Shown: positions 7,077-17,431, counted from the first letter of the stretch. The stretch is 64,000 bases of DNA from an uncultured Bacteroidota bacterium (GCA_903834765.1 CAILKE010000021.1:1-64000); one strand, 5' to 3'. A program made the numbers and translations. Notes: generated from the letters alone by a model not told the origin.

Positions 7077-8939
7077 ATGAAAAAGAAAGTTGAAATTTTA
7101 GCTCCTGCAAAAAACTTGGTGCAAGGCATGGCTGCCATCAATGCTGGTGCTGATGCCGTATATATTGGTGCGCCTCAGTTTGGAGCTCGCTCTAATGCTA
7201 CTAACTCGGTAGAAGATATTGAGGAATTGGTGCAATACGCTCATTTATTTAAGGCGCAAGTATTTGTGGTTGTTAATACCATTTTATATGATAACGAATT
7301 AAAAGAATGCGAAAAATTAATCCATCAATTATACGCAATTGGGGTTGATGCGCTTATCGTGCAAGATATGGCAGTGTTAGAAATGGATTTGCCTCCAATT
7401 GTTATTCACGCAAGCACACAGGCTAATAACAGAGATCCTAAACATGTGAAATTTTTGGCAGATGCCGGAATGAAACGCGTTGTATTAGCCAGAGAATTAA
7501 ACTTAGATCAGATCAAGGATATTAGTAATGCCTCGGATGTTGAATTAGAATTTTTTGTATCAGGCGCCTTGTGCGTATCGTTCAGTGGCAATTGCTATAT
7601 GAGCATCGCTAATGGCGAGCGTAGTGCTAACAGAGGCTCTTGTGCTCAAAACTGTCGCTTACCTTATAATTTAGTTGATGGCACTGGAAAAACCTTGATT
7701 GCTAATAGTCATTTATTATCGATTAAAGATCTAGACTTAAGCGATCAATTACCAAACTTAGTAGAGGCTGGTGTGACGTCTTTTAAAATTGAAGGACGCT
7801 TAAAAGATATGGTGTACGTTAAAAATAACACCTCATATTTGCGTAAAAAATTAGATACCTTTTTAGAGAATAACGAGCAATATCAAAAAGCATCATCTGG
7901 CAGAACCTTTTATAACTTCGAAGCCGAAATGGACAGAAGCTTTAACAGAGGCTACACCGACTACTTTGTAAACAAGCGTACCGAAAAAATTGGCTCATGG
8001 GACAGTCCAAAATCACAGGGACAATTAATAGGAAAATTAATTGAAACAAAAGCCAATGGCTATGTGATTGAAAATTATGAAAAGCTCAATAACGGTGATG
8101 GACTTTGTTTTATAAATGATAACAACGAACCGGATGGTATGCAAATTAATATCATCATTAACGACATCGTTGTTCCTAATACACTAAAATCGATTAAGCC
8201 AGGAACAATCATTTACAGAAATTCGGATGCAGAATTTAACCGCTTAGTAGAACGAGATGATAGTGCTATTCGTAAAATTGGTGTTAACCTAACCTTTAGC
8301 GAAACAGCTGATGGCTTTCAATTGTTGGCTGTTGACGAAGATGGACATCAAAGTGCATCGTCTTTTGTATCAGCAAAAGAATTAGCGAAAAATGAAGAAT
8401 CGACAGTCCCTAATATCAAAAAGAATTTATCTAAAACTGGTAACACACCTTTTATAGTGGATGACATCAACGTTGAGTTTTCGCAAAATTGGTTTTTACC
8501 TATTTCTAAAATCAACGAAATCAGAAGAGTTGTTTTGGAACAACTCATTGATGTGAGAGTTAAAGAATATCATCGCGAAGAATTCCAAATCACAAAAACA
8601 GAACATCCGTATCCGGTTTCTCAACTTGATTTCACATACAATGTATCGAATCGCTTGGCTCGAGAATTTTATAAAAGACATGGTGTCACTGAAATTGAAA
8701 AAGCATTTGAATTGCAATGGGATCCAGGCAAATCACGTGTGATGACCACAAAATACTGTGTAAAGTATGAGTTAGGCAAATGCGCTCGTTTTCAAAGAGA
8801 CACGATGGGTGAAAAAGTAGTTGAGCCTCTCATTTTAAAACAAGGTGAATTGGAGTATAAATTAAAATTTAACTGCAAGCCTTGCGAAATGGAAATTTGG
8901 GAAAAAGATGCTGAATTAGAATTTGAAGACGAAGATTAA
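7077..8939 (+). CDS. rlhA: U32 family protein, RlhA-like (23S rRNA C2501 hydroxylation)
   Basis: 620 residues from the ATG at 7077; an in-frame TTG at 7053 would add eight. It starts KKKVEILAPAKN followed by AINAGADAVYIGAPQFGAR, the U32 TIM-barrel signature. It has the cysteine cluster CVSFSGNCYMS...GSCAQNCR characteristic of the hydroxylation-type U32 proteins, and a C-terminal domain ending KYCVKYELGKCARF...FNCKPCE. Length and architecture match RlhA (YdcP), which makes 5-hydroxycytidine at 23S rRNA position 2501. Paralogues TrhP and UbiU/V are shorter. The four C-terminal and four central cysteines would fit an iron-sulfur cluster. The family is certain; the RlhA assignment is likely. Confidence 0.8.
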   Translation: MKKKVEILAPAKNLVQGMAAINAGADAVYIGAPQFGARSNATNSVEDIEELVQYAHLFKAQVFVVVNTILYDNELKECEKLIHQLYAIGVDALIVQDMAVLEMDLPPIVIHASTQANNRDPKHVKFLADAGMKRVVLARELNLDQIKDISNASDVELEFFVSGALCVSFSGNCYMSIANGERSANRGSCAQNCRLPYNLVDGTGKTLIANSHLLSIKDLDLSDQLPNLVEAGVTSFKIEGRLKDMVYVKNNTSYLRKKLDTFLENNEQYQKASSGRTFYNFEAEMDRSFNRGYTDYFVNKRTEKIGSWDSPKSQGQLIGKLIETKANGYVIENYEKLNNGDGLCFINDNNEPDGMQINIIINDIVVPNTLKSIKPGTIIYRNSDAEFNRLVERDDSAIRKIGVNLTFSETADGFQLLAVDEDGHQSASSFVSAKELAKNEESTVPNIKKNLSKTGNTPFIVDDINVEFSQNWFLPISKINEIRRVVLEQLIDVRVKEYHREEFQITKTEHPYPVSQLDFTYNVSNRLAREFYKRHGVTEIEKAFELQWDPGKSRVMTTKYCVKYELGKCARFQRDTMGEKVVEPLILKQGELEYKLKFNCKPCEMEIWEKDAELEFEDED

Positions 8940-8954
8940 ATTTTAATTCTACTT

Positions 8955-8979
8955 GTCAATTCGAGCGAAGTCGAGAATC
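8955..8979. repeat. Short inverted-repeat motif TTCGAGCGAAGTCGAGAA
   Basis: Just after the U32 stop codon. The core TCGA-GCGAAG-TCGA can fold back on itself. The motif resembles short dispersed intergenic repeats I associate with Bacteroidota genomes; a second copy is not present in this window, so the call is tentative. Confidence 0.35.
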
Positions 8980-9072
8980 AGATAGAGAAAATAGAATCCC
9001 TTTAAATGTTAGTATTATTAATAACACTTTCATTAAGTTAACAAACACGTTGGTAAGGGTGCGGTAGGTTTT

Positions 9073-9185
9073 GCCAAAACAGTGCGAAATCCTAGTTTTT
9101 CTGGCGGAGCAGAAGCGTGGAATGTGTGAAGAAAAACGGATTTGGTGTTTTGGCTTGACTTTTTTTGTTACTTTTTTTCGTCAAG
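9073..9185. repeat. Large imperfect hairpin element followed by a second inverted pair
   Basis: The left arm, 9073-9102 (starting GCCAAAAC and ending GTTTTTCT), is a near-complement of the right arm, 9130-9154 (starting AGAAAAAC and ending GTTTTGGC), around a loop of about 27 nt. It is immediately followed by CTTGAC (9154-9159) and its complement GTCAAG (9180-9185) around a T-rich spacer. The rest of the 8940-9386 gap is low-complexity T/A-rich sequence and holds no credible gene. This has the look of a dispersed repeat unit or a structured RNA. Confidence 0.5.
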
Positions 9186-9333
9186 GAAAAAAATGTAAAA
9201 GGAGACTGAGTTTATGAGTAAGCTCTGAATAATGGAGTTTTCTTCCATTTTTGTATTTCTCCTGTTTCTTTTCATCAAGCAAAAGAAAAAAGTAAAAACA
9301 AATTTTTCAGATCCTATTAATCATCAAACAAAA

Positions 9334-9365
9334 AAAGCGTCGTTGAAATATTTCAACGACGCTTT
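9334..9365 (-). terminator. gyrA terminator
   Basis: A perfect inverted repeat with 15-bp arms (AAAGCGTCGTTGAAA and its complement) around TA. On the minus strand it is followed by a T tract, and it lies 21 bp past the gyrA stop codon. Confidence 0.9.
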
Positions 9366-9386
9366 ACTTTTTAAGTTATATAAAAC

Positions 9387-11936
9387 CTATTCTGGTTTAT
9401 CTTCTGTAGGAGAAGTTGCTTCATCAGTCGGAGTTACAGCATCAGGGCTCACGCCTTCTGGTTCAGCACCTTCTACAACAACATCCACTTCGTCTTCATG
9501 ATCTACTTTGGTTACAGCAGCAATGCTATCTGTATCTTGTATGTTAATCAAACGTACACCTTGTGTTGCACGTCCCATCACACGTAAATCAGATACATTC
9601 ATACGAATGGCAATTCCGTTTTTAGTAATGATCATTAAATCGTTTGCATCCGTTACAGATTTGATACCAATTAAATGTCCCGTTTTATCAGTAATGTTAA
9701 TGGTTTTCACACCTTTACCACCACGATTCGTTACACGGTATTCTTCAATATCCGAACGTTTACCATAACCTTTCTCAGAAACCACTAATACGTTTGCATT
9801 CATATCATCAATGCAAATCATACCAATCACTTCATTCTTATCGCCTTCTTCATCGTTTAAGTCGATACCAATTACACCTGAAGCATTTCGTCCCATTGGT
9901 CGTACTTTCGCTTCAGGGAAACGACATACCTTACCTAACTTAGTAGCTAACATAATTTCGTTTTTACCGTTAGTTAATGCCGCTTCTAATAATACATCTC
10001 CTTCACGAATAGTAATGGCACTAATGCCATTAGCACGTGGACGAGAATAAGCTTCTACGGATGTTTTCTTAATGATACCATCTTTCGTACATAAAATAAT
10101 GAAGTTGTTATTAATATACTCTTCATCATTTAAGTTTTTAATATTGATAAAGGCTTTGATTTTATCGTCTTTAGGAATATTAATTAAGTTTTGTATGGCG
10201 CGTCCTTTCGAATTCTTAGCACCTTCTGGAACTTCGTAGGCACGTATCCAAAAACATTGTCCTTTCTCGCTAAATAACAAAATGTAATTATGTGTAGATG
10301 CAGTAAACATGTGTTCTACAAAATCCTCATCGCGGGTAGCGGTCCCTTTACTGCCTCGTCCACCACGGTTTTGCGCGCGGTATTCAGCTAAGTTCGTACG
10401 CTTCATGTAACCTAAATGAGAAATTGTGATTACTACATTCTCATCAGCAATCATATCTTCTACACGTAAATCATCACCAGCATACACAATATCCGTACGA
10501 CGTTCGTCGCCATATTTTTGTTTGATCTCTGCTAATTCATCACGTATAATTTGGTAACGTAAAGTCTCGTTACTTAAGATGTTATTTAAGTGCTCAATCG
10601 TTTTCATTAATTCAGCATACTCCGCATTTAATTTATCAACCTCTAGTCCGGTTAATGTGCGTAAACGCATATCTAAGATAGCGCGTGCTTGTATTTCAGA
10701 TAAGCTGAAGGCTGTCATTAACTCATCCTTGGCTGCATCTGGTGATTCGCTTTCACGAATAATTTTAATCACTTGTTCAATATTTTTTTGAGCAATGATT
10801 AAACCTTCTAAAATATGAGCACGTTTTTCGGCTTGTATTAAATCAAACTTTGTACGACGTACAACAACTTCGTGACGGTGAGCCACAAAATGATGAATCA
10901 TATCTTTCAGATTCAACATCTCTGGTCGGCCATTCACTAATACAACGTTGTTTACAGAGAACGATGTTTGTAAAGCAGAATACTTATAGAGGTTATTTAA
11001 AACAACATTAGCAATGGCATCACTCCGTAATTCGTAAACAATACGCATACCTTCACGGTTACTCTCGTCACGTATTTCAGAGATACCTTCTATTTTCTTT
11101 TCGCTGCATAATTCCCATTGGCGTTTGATCATCTCCGCCTTATTAATTTGATAAGGAACTTCTGTAACAATGATACGTTCTCTGTTTCCATTCGGTTCAA
11201 TGTTTGCTTTCGCACGCATCACAATACGTCCACGACCTGTATGAAAAGCTTCTCTCACACCTTCGTAACCATAAATTGTTCCGCCTGTAGGGAAATCAGG
11301 TGCTTTAATATGTTTCATTAAGCCTTCAATATCAATGTTGTTATCATCAATATAAGCTAAGATACCATCAATAATTTCTGTTAAGTTATGAGGTGCCATG
11401 TTCGTAGCCATACCAACAGCAATACCCGAAGCGCCATTCATTAATAAGTTAGGAATGCGTGTAGGCATTACTGTAGGCTCAGTTAACGAGTCGTCAAAAT
11501 TGGGACGGAAATCAACTGTATCTTTTTCGATGTCAGCAATCATCTCCTCCGTAATTTTACGAAAACGCGCTTCAGTATAACGCATCGCTGCTGGTGGATC
11601 GCCATCCATTGATCCGTAGTTTCCTTGTCCGTCTACTAACATGTAACGTAAGCTCCAATCCTGAGCCATACGCACCATGGTATCATAAACTGAACTATCG
11701 CCATGTGGATGGTACTTCCCTAAAACCTCCCCAACAATACGGGCAGATTTTTTATAAGGACGATTATGTAATACTCCTAAATCAAGCATGCCATATAACA
11801 CACGACGGTGAACTGGTTTTAAACCATCCCTTACATCAGGCAAGGCGCGCGATACTATAACCGACATCGAATAATCGATGTAAGCTGTTTTCATTTCTTC
11901 TTCAATGTTAATTGGGATAATTCTCTCTCCGCTCAT
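9387..11936 (-). CDS. gyrA: DNA gyrase subunit A
   Basis: 849 residues of the ATP-dependent type II topoisomerase subunit that cuts and rejoins DNA to introduce negative supercoils. The catalytic tyrosine is Y120 in AMRYTEARF. The quinolone-determining region reads [10 protein letters not shown], with S81 and D85 equivalent to E. coli S83 and D87, both in the wild-type state. The C-terminal pinwheel region contains a GyrA-box-like QNRGGRG at roughly residue 535, followed by beta-pinwheel blades. The last 45 or so residues are an acidic, proline- and threonine-rich tail. It stands alone and is divergent from clpC. Confidence 0.97.
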   Translation of the reverse strand: MSGERIIPINIEEEMKTAYIDYSMSVIVSRALPDVRDGLKPVHRRVLYGMLDLGVLHNRPYKKSARIVGEVLGKYHPHGDSSVYDTMVRMAQDWSLRYMLVDGQGNYGSMDGDPPAAMRYTEARFRKITEEMIADIEKDTVDFRPNFDDSLTEPTVMPTRIPNLLMNGASGIAVGMATNMAPHNLTEIIDGILAYIDDNNIDIEGLMKHIKAPDFPTGGTIYGYEGVREAFHTGRGRIVMRAKANIEPNGNRERIIVTEVPYQINKAEMIKRQWELCSEKKIEGISEIRDESNREGMRIVYELRSDAIANVVLNNLYKYSALQTSFSVNNVVLVNGRPEMLNLKDMIHHFVAHRHEVVVRRTKFDLIQAEKRAHILEGLIIAQKNIEQVIKIIRESESPDAAKDELMTAFSLSEIQARAILDMRLRTLTGLEVDKLNAEYAELMKTIEHLNNILSNETLRYQIIRDELAEIKQKYGDERRTDIVYAGDDLRVEDMIADENVVITISHLGYMKRTNLAEYRAQNRGGRGSKGTATRDEDFVEHMFTASTHNYILLFSEKGQCFWIRAYEVPEGAKNSKGRAIQNLINIPKDDKIKAFINIKNLNDEEYINNNFIILCTKDGIIKKTSVEAYSRPRANGISAITIREGDVLLEAALTNGKNEIMLATKLGKVCRFPEAKVRPMGRNASGVIGIDLNDEEGDKNEVIGMICIDDMNANVLVVSEKGYGKRSDIEEYRVTNRGGKGVKTINITDKTGHLIGIKSVTDANDLMIITKNGIAIRMNVSDLRVMGRATQGVRLINIQDTDSIAAVTKVDHEDEVDVVVEGAEPEGVSPDAVTPTDEATSPTEDKPE

Positions 11937-12104
11937 ATTCTTTTAGTTATGTATTTATTTAGTTGTTTTATCAATTGAGTGTTTATGAATTTTTGTCAGT
12001 TAGTTGAAGCATTTTATTTGCTTTTTGGTTTAACTTGTAAATTCTTAAAATCTTTATTGGACTTTGAAAATAGGCATTAAAAGAGAAATTTAGCTGTAGA
12101 GTTA

Positions 12105-12198
12105 TTAACAGTTTTGCTGTTAAAAAAAAGGCTGTCAAAAATAGGCAAAACTGACATTTACCGTTACTTTTGAGTATGGCATAATATATGGTTTGCCA
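12105..12198. promoter_or_regulatory. Three inverted repeats in the gyrA-clpC divergent region
   Basis: Within 94 bp lie TTAACAG-TTTTG-CTGTTAA (12105-12123), TGTCA-N14-TGACA (12133-12156) and TGGCA-N12-TGCCA (12177-12198). The last is about 75 bp upstream of the clpC ATG. Clp ATPase genes are usually stress-controlled, so these are candidate operators or alternative promoter elements for clpC. No clean TAnnTTTG box is seen for clpC. The identity of the regulator cannot be inferred from the sequence. Confidence 0.45.
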
Positions 12199-12274
12199 CA
12201 GCGGGCAATAAGATTTAATTACCTTAATTATTATTGTTTCAAAAAAACAAAACTCAGAACTAACTATTAATATT

Positions 12275-14815
12275 ATGGAAGCAAAATTTTCGAAACGAGT
12301 AAATGACGTACTTTCCTTCAGTAGAGAAGAAGCTTTACGTTTAGGCCATGATTATATTGGCATCGAGCACTTGATGTTGGGTATGATTAGAGATGGCGAA
12401 GGTGTTGGTATTAAATTATTAAAAGATTTAAAAATCAATACACAAGATTTAAGAAAAATGATTGAACAAACCTTACCAGTATCAATGCGTAAGGTAAATA
12501 ACTTAGCTAACATTCCTTTAGTAAAACAGGCCGAAAAAACATTGAAGCTAACTTACTTAGAAGCTAAATTATTTAAAGCGCCGCAAATAGGTACAGAGCA
12601 CTTATTATTATGTATCTTAAAAGATAACGATAATATCGTGAGTAAAATTCTGGAAAAATTTGGCATCGATTATACCGCAGTAAAATTAGAACTAGAAGGT
12701 TATATGGAAAATCCAAACAAAATTGAAAATTCCACATCAAATGATGATGATGAGAATGAAGAATCGTTTAACGCAGGCGGCGGTGGCTCAGGTGCTACAA
12801 AAAAACCAGGAGAATCAAAATCAAAAACTCCTGTATTAGATAATTTCGGTAGGGATTTAACTAAAATGGCTGAAGATGGAAAATTAGATCCTGTTGTTGG
12901 ACGCGAAAAAGAAATAGAAAGAGTTTCGCAAATTTTATCTCGCCGTAAAAAGAATAATCCAATTTTAATTGGTGAGCCAGGTGTTGGTAAATCAGCTATT
13001 GCAGAAGGTTTAGCATTACGAATTGTTCAACGCAAAGTATCTCGCGTATTATTTGGAAAACGTGTTGTGACTTTAGATTTAGCATCTTTAGTAGCAGGTA
13101 CCAAATACCGTGGTCAATTTGAAGAGCGAATGAAAGCAGTGATGAATGAGTTAGAAAAAAATCCGGATGTGATTTTATTTATTGACGAAATTCATACGAT
13201 TATTGGTGCAGGCGGTGCAAGCGGAAGCATGGACGCAAGTAATATGTTTAAACCTGCTTTAGCTCGTGGCGAGATCCAATGTATTGGTGCTACAACCTTA
13301 GATGAATTCCGCCAGCATATAGAAAAAGATGGAGCATTAGAGCGTCGTTTCCAAAAAGTAATCATTGAACCAGCTACCCAAGAAGAATCGTTACAGATTT
13401 TAAATAATATCAAATCTAAATACGAAGATCATCATAATGTATCATACACACCTGAAGCAATTAAGGCTTGTGTGACATTAACAGCTCGCTATTTAACAGA
13501 CAGACATTTGCCTGATAAAGCAATTGATGCCTTAGATGAGGCAGGTTCTCGAGTTCACATCACTAATATTAATGTTCCTGAAAATGTATTGGAACTTGAG
13601 AAAAAGATGGAGGACATTAAAGAGTTGAAGAATCAAGTGGTGCGTTCTCAAAAATATGAAGAGGCTGCTAAATTACGTGATACCGAAAAACAATTACAAG
13701 CTCAATTAGAAGAAGCTAAAAAAGCCTGGGAAGAAGAAACGAAGTTGAACCGTGTTACGGTTACTGAAGATAATGTAGCAGAAGTAGTTTCAATGATGAG
13801 TGGAGTGCCTGTTCAAAAAATATCTCAAAACGAAGGCGATAAATTAGTGAAGATGGTTGAGATGTTACAAGGCAAAGTAATTGGTCAGGATGAAGCACTT
13901 AAAAAAGTTGTAAAAGCAATTCAGCGTAACCGTGCCGGATTAAAAGATCCTAATAAGCCAATTGGTTCATTTATTTTCTTAGGTCCAACAGGCGTTGGTA
14001 AAACCCAATTAGCAAAGGTATTAGCCAGACATTTATTTGATAACGACGAAGCTTTAATTCGTATCGACATGAGTGAGTATATGGAAAAATTTGCTGTAAC
14101 TCGCTTAATTGGAGCACCTCCGGGATATGTTGGTTATGAAGAAGGCGGTCAGTTAACAGAAAAAGTTCGTCGCAGACCATATTCAGTTGTATTGTTAGAT
14201 GAGATCGAAAAAGCCCATCCGGATGTATTTAATATGTTGCTTCAAGTTTTAGACGATGGGTTATTGACAGATAGTTTAGGTCGTAAAATTGATTTTAAAA
14301 ATACGATCATTATCATGACATCTAACATTGGTGCTCGTCAATTAAAGGATTTCGGCCAAGGTGTTGGTTTTGGAACACAAACTCGTCAAGAGAGTGTTGA
14401 AGAAAGTAACAAAGGCGTTGTAGAAAATGCTTTGAAAAAAGCCTTCGCACCTGAGTTCTTAAATCGTATTGATGATGTGGTGATGTTTAATTCTTTAGGG
14501 AAAGAAGATATTCATAAAATTATTGATATTGAATTGAACGGGTTATTTGGACGTGTAAACAATTTAGGATACACAATTAAAATAACAGAAGCTGCTAAAG
14601 ACTTTATCGTTGATAAAGGTTATGATGCGCAATATGGTGCTCGTCCTTTAAAACGCGCTATTCAAAAGTATTTAGAGGATCCTATGGCTGAAGAAATTAT
14701 CAAAAGTAATTTATCTGAAGGAGATCTAATCGAAATTGATTTTGATAACGATAAAAAAGAAATCATTGTTCGCACTGTTAAACCAAAAACGAAAAAGAAA
14801 AAAGAAGATAGTTAA
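12275..14815 (+). CDS. clpC: ATP-dependent Clp protease ATP-binding subunit ClpC
   Basis: 846 residues of a Hsp100 unfoldase feeding ClpP. Order: double Clp-N domain (about 1-145), acidic/Gly-rich linker (155-185), AAA+ module 1 with Walker A GEPGVGKS (K239) and VILFIDEIH, a middle region with a UVR motif (KYEEAAKLRDTEKQL, near 465-480), AAA+ module 2 with GPTGVGKT (570-577) and the C-terminal D2-small domain ending in a Lys-rich tail. The UVR motif and N-domain identify ClpC rather than ClpA or ClpB. It is monocistronic, with its own terminator. Confidence 0.96.
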   Translation: MEAKFSKRVNDVLSFSREEALRLGHDYIGIEHLMLGMIRDGEGVGIKLLKDLKINTQDLRKMIEQTLPVSMRKVNNLANIPLVKQAEKTLKLTYLEAKLFKAPQIGTEHLLLCILKDNDNIVSKILEKFGIDYTAVKLELEGYMENPNKIENSTSNDDDENEESFNAGGGGSGATKKPGESKSKTPVLDNFGRDLTKMAEDGKLDPVVGREKEIERVSQILSRRKKNNPILIGEPGVGKSAIAEGLALRIVQRKVSRVLFGKRVVTLDLASLVAGTKYRGQFEERMKAVMNELEKNPDVILFIDEIHTIIGAGGASGSMDASNMFKPALARGEIQCIGATTLDEFRQHIEKDGALERRFQKVIIEPATQEESLQILNNIKSKYEDHHNVSYTPEAIKACVTLTARYLTDRHLPDKAIDALDEAGSRVHITNINVPENVLELEKKMEDIKELKNQVVRSQKYEEAAKLRDTEKQLQAQLEEAKKAWEEETKLNRVTVTEDNVAEVVSMMSGVPVQKISQNEGDKLVKMVEMLQGKVIGQDEALKKVVKAIQRNRAGLKDPNKPIGSFIFLGPTGVGKTQLAKVLARHLFDNDEALIRIDMSEYMEKFAVTRLIGAPPGYVGYEEGGQLTEKVRRRPYSVVLLDEIEKAHPDVFNMLLQVLDDGLLTDSLGRKIDFKNTIIIMTSNIGARQLKDFGQGVGFGTQTRQESVEESNKGVVENALKKAFAPEFLNRIDDVVMFNSLGKEDIHKIIDIELNGLFGRVNNLGYTIKITEAAKDFIVDKGYDAQYGARPLKRAIQKYLEDPMAEEIIKSNLSEGDLIEIDFDNDKKEIIVRTVKPKTKKKKEDS

Positions 14816-14843
14816 GATTAAATAACTATTAGAGTATAAATTT

Positions 14844-14881
14844 AAAGAGCCATTCTGAATAATCAGAATGGCTCTTTTTTT
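14844..14881 (+). terminator. Terminator between clpC and cca (convergent)
   Basis: 14-bp perfect arms (AAAGAGCCATTCTG and complement) around AATAAT, with a seven-T run on the plus strand and A residues on the other side, so it may serve both convergent genes. Confidence 0.92.
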
Positions 14882-14893
14882 ATAAGATTTTTT

Positions 14894-16288
14894 TTATACA
14901 ATTTCTTTGGCTTTGGCTTCTAAAAATTCCATAGCAGCTTGTCGCTCGTTAGGAATAAACCCGTCTAAAATGGCATCTTTTAAGGCGTTTTTTAAATCGC
15001 CTACTTTTTTGCTTGGCGGTAAATTAAAAATAGACATGATTTCTTCGCCACTAACTGGTGGTTGCCAATTTCTGATTTTGTCTTTTTCTTCAAGCTCTTT
15101 TAATTTGCTTCTTACAAGTTCGAAATTTTGCAAATAACGTTTTACTTTAGTTGGATTTTTTGTGGTGATATCGGCTTCGCAAAGTGCCATTAAATCATCA
15201 ATATCATCACCTGCTTCAAATAGTAAACGACGAATGGCGCTATCGGTGATTTCTGTTTTAGCCAATACAATTGGGCGAAGATGAAGTAATACTAATTTCT
15301 GTACATATTTCATTTTTTCGTTTAAGGGTAAACGTAAATCTGTAAATATTTTTGGAACCATACGTGCACCTTTGTCTTCGTGTCCATGAAACGTCCAACC
15401 ATGGTCTGGTTCAAAACGTTTTGTAGGAGGTTTGGCTATGTCATGCAAAATAGCGGCCCAGCGCAACCAAAGATTATCACTCTTTTTAGCTGCATTATCA
15501 AGCACTTCAAGCGTATGGTAAAAATTATCTTTATGGGTTTTTCCATTAATGGTTTCTACACCATATAATTTCACCATTTCAGGAAAAATGAGATGCAATA
15601 AACCTGTATCAAATAATAATTTAAAACCAACGGATGGAATAGGAGAGAGGATGATTTTATTTAATTCATCTGTAATACGTTCTTTAGAAACAATAGCAAT
15701 GCGCTCTTTATTGCGCGTAATGGCTAATAAAGATTCTTGTTCGATAGTGAAATTTAGTTGAGACGCAAAACGAATAGCGCGCATCATGCGCAAAGGATCA
15801 TCGCTATACGTAATATCAGGTTCTAAGGGTGTACGAATTATTTTTTGTTCAATATCATTTATGCCATTAAATGAATCTAATAATTTACCATAATTTGATT
15901 TACTTAAGCCTATGGCCAGCGCATTAATTGTGAAATCACGACGGTTTTGATCATCAATTAAAGAACCATCTTCCACTATGGGTTTGCGCGAATTTCTATC
16001 GTACGATTCTTTACGAGCTCCGACAAACTCAATTTCCAAATCTTCTAATTTTACTTGCGCCGTTCCAAAATTTTTGAATACGGATAAATGTGCATGCTCT
16101 CCTAATTTTTTATGAACGAGTTCGGCTAACTCAATGCCTTTACCAATAGTAACTACATCAATGTCTTTCGACAATCTGTTTAAATAGATGTCGCGCACAA
16201 AACCTCCAATAACATAAGCGTCAACTCCTAATTGGTTTGCGCAATCAGAAATGGTTTTAAAAATGGGAAGAGACAAATGACGGTTCAC
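14894..16288 (-). CDS. cca: CCA tRNA nucleotidyltransferase / poly(A) polymerase family with HD domain
   Basis: 464 residues. The head nucleotidyltransferase domain has GGFVRD (28-33) and DIDVV with the metal-binding D42 and D44. The RRDFTINALA signature follows, then the RNA-binding neck, and an HD hydrolase domain (ILHDIAKPPTKR, plus later HGHE). The C-terminus is Lys/Glu-rich. Such proteins add or repair the CCA end of tRNAs; the HD-containing form is the usual Bacteroidota version. The start codon is GTG at 16286-16288. A TAATTTTA box (one mismatch to TAnnTTTG) lies about 8 nt before it, so the mRNA may have almost no leader. Confidence 0.92.
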   Translation of the reverse strand: MNRHLSLPIFKTISDCANQLGVDAYVIGGFVRDIYLNRLSKDIDVVTIGKGIELAELVHKKLGEHAHLSVFKNFGTAQVKLEDLEIEFVGARKESYDRNSRKPIVEDGSLIDDQNRRDFTINALAIGLSKSNYGKLLDSFNGINDIEQKIIRTPLEPDITYSDDPLRMMRAIRFASQLNFTIEQESLLAITRNKERIAIVSKERITDELNKIILSPIPSVGFKLLFDTGLLHLIFPEMVKLYGVETINGKTHKDNFYHTLEVLDNAAKKSDNLWLRWAAILHDIAKPPTKRFEPDHGWTFHGHEDKGARMVPKIFTDLRLPLNEKMKYVQKLVLLHLRPIVLAKTEITDSAIRRLLFEAGDDIDDLMALCEADITTKNPTKVKRYLQNFELVRSKLKELEEKDKIRNWQPPVSGEEIMSIFNLPPSKKVGDLKNALKDAILDGFIPNERQAAMEFLEAKAKEIV

Positions 16289-16365
16289 TCAGTAAAATTA
16301 AGTATTTTATTTGTAAGAATACTTTGAGATGATATTCCTAGTTGAGGTTATTAAAAATAGCAGCT

Positions 16366-16764
16366 TTAAAGTTCAAGAGCGGCTAACTTAGAAGCCATGG
16401 TATTGATTAAATTTGATAAAGGCTTTTCTGCCATTGCTTTTATAAAAGGATTCATATCGCCTTCTAATTGTACATGAGTTGTTTGATTTGGTAATAGATG
16501 AATGTGCAGGGTAAATACAAATTTAGCTAAGCCTAATGTTTCAAAGGTAATTTGAGATTTTGGTTTTTTATCTTTGATTTTGATGGTAAGAGGCATTAGT
16601 CCTTTTATCCCGAAAGAACATTGTTCGTTAGTACATTCGAAATTTTCTATCTTATCTTCTGGCAATAAATCTTTGAAATTATTAAAATCACCCATGAAAT
16701 CAAACAACGTATCAGTTGCTGATTTCGTTGAATGAGTTTCGCTAAGCAATGAGAAATAAGACAT
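16366..16764 (-). CDS. SRPBCC-fold (START-like) small protein
   Basis: 132 residues. The N-terminal STKSATDTLFDFMGDFNNFKDLLPE matches the helix-loop of SRPBCC/polyketide-cyclase-like proteins, followed by alternating beta strands (QITFETLGL, TLHIHLLPN, THVQLEGDM) and a long C-terminal helix. Such folds bind hydrophobic ligands; the ligand here is unknown. It starts 12 bp after pyrE and is probably co-transcribed with it, an arrangement often seen in Bacteroidota. No catalytic residues can be assigned. Confidence 0.75.
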   Translation of the reverse strand: MSYFSLLSETHSTKSATDTLFDFMGDFNNFKDLLPEDKIENFECTNEQCSFGIKGLMPLTIKIKDKKPKSQITFETLGLAKFVFTLHIHLLPNQTTHVQLEGDMNPFIKAMAEKPLSNLINTMASKLAALEL

Positions 16765-16776
16765 ATTGGCGATGAT

Positions 16777-17424
16777 TTATTGTTTCCATGCAGATGGATT
16801 TAATCTCCATTGATTTAGAGACTCCAAATCATTTTCGGTAATATAGTTATGTTTTAAAGCAACTTCTATTAGAGTTGTATAATCACATAAGGTAGACGTT
16901 GGGCATTTTGCTTTTTTTAAATTTTCGTTTGCCTCTTCAAATCCATAAGTAAAAATTGCTACCATTCCTTTTACTTTACAACCTTGGTCTCGCAGAGCTT
17001 CAATAGCTTTAATACTACTGCCACCTGTTGAAATTAAATCTTCAATAACAACAACACTTTGGTCTTTTTCTACCACGCCTTCCACTAAATTAGTTAAGCC
17101 ATGTTTTTTAGCTTCGCTGCGAACATACACAAAAGGTAATCCCATTTCCTGAGCTATTAAAGCACCTTGAGCTATACCTCCTGTTGCTACACCAGCTATA
17201 ACATCAGGCTTTGCAAACTTTTCATTTATTTCGTTCACAAATTGCTGACGTATAAAGGTTCTTATTTGCGGATAAGATAATGTTTTACGGTTATCGCAAT
17301 AAATTGGAGATTTCCATCCACTAGCCCATGTAAATGGGTTTTCCGGCTGTAATTTTATTGCTTTGATTTGTAATAAAAATTCGGCAATTTTAGATGCTGA
17401 ATCGTCAAAAGATTTTGTTGTCAT
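16777..17424 (-). CDS. pyrE: Orotate phosphoribosyltransferase
   Basis: 215 residues. Catalyses orotate + PRPP to OMP + pyrophosphate in pyrimidine synthesis. The PRPP-binding loop is VVVIEDLISTGGSS (about 124-137), and the flexible catalytic loop is around YVRSEAKKHG. The other pyrimidine genes of the window, pyrR and pyrB, lie 22 kb away. The -7 box sits only 7 nt before the ATG. The Nudix gene is divergent, 46 bp upstream. Confidence 0.95.
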   Translation of the reverse strand: MTTKSFDDSASKIAEFLLQIKAIKLQPENPFTWASGWKSPIYCDNRKTLSYPQIRTFIRQQFVNEINEKFAKPDVIAGVATGGIAQGALIAQEMGLPFVYVRSEAKKHGLTNLVEGVVEKDQSVVVIEDLISTGGSSIKAIEALRDQGCKVKGMVAIFTYGFEEANENLKKAKCPTSTLCDYTTLIEVALKHNYITENDLESLNQWRLNPSAWKQ

Positions 17425-17431
17425 AGGGCTT

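Noticed and set aside
9232-9501. 89-codon plus-strand frame overlapping the 3' end of gyrA
   Set aside because: It crosses the gyrA terminator and the acidic tail of gyrA; a low-complexity shadow, not a gene.
12178-12196. Possible sigma-54 promoter upstream of clpC (GG...GC)
   Set aside because: The GG and GC dinucleotides are 17 nt apart, too far for the -24/-12 spacing.
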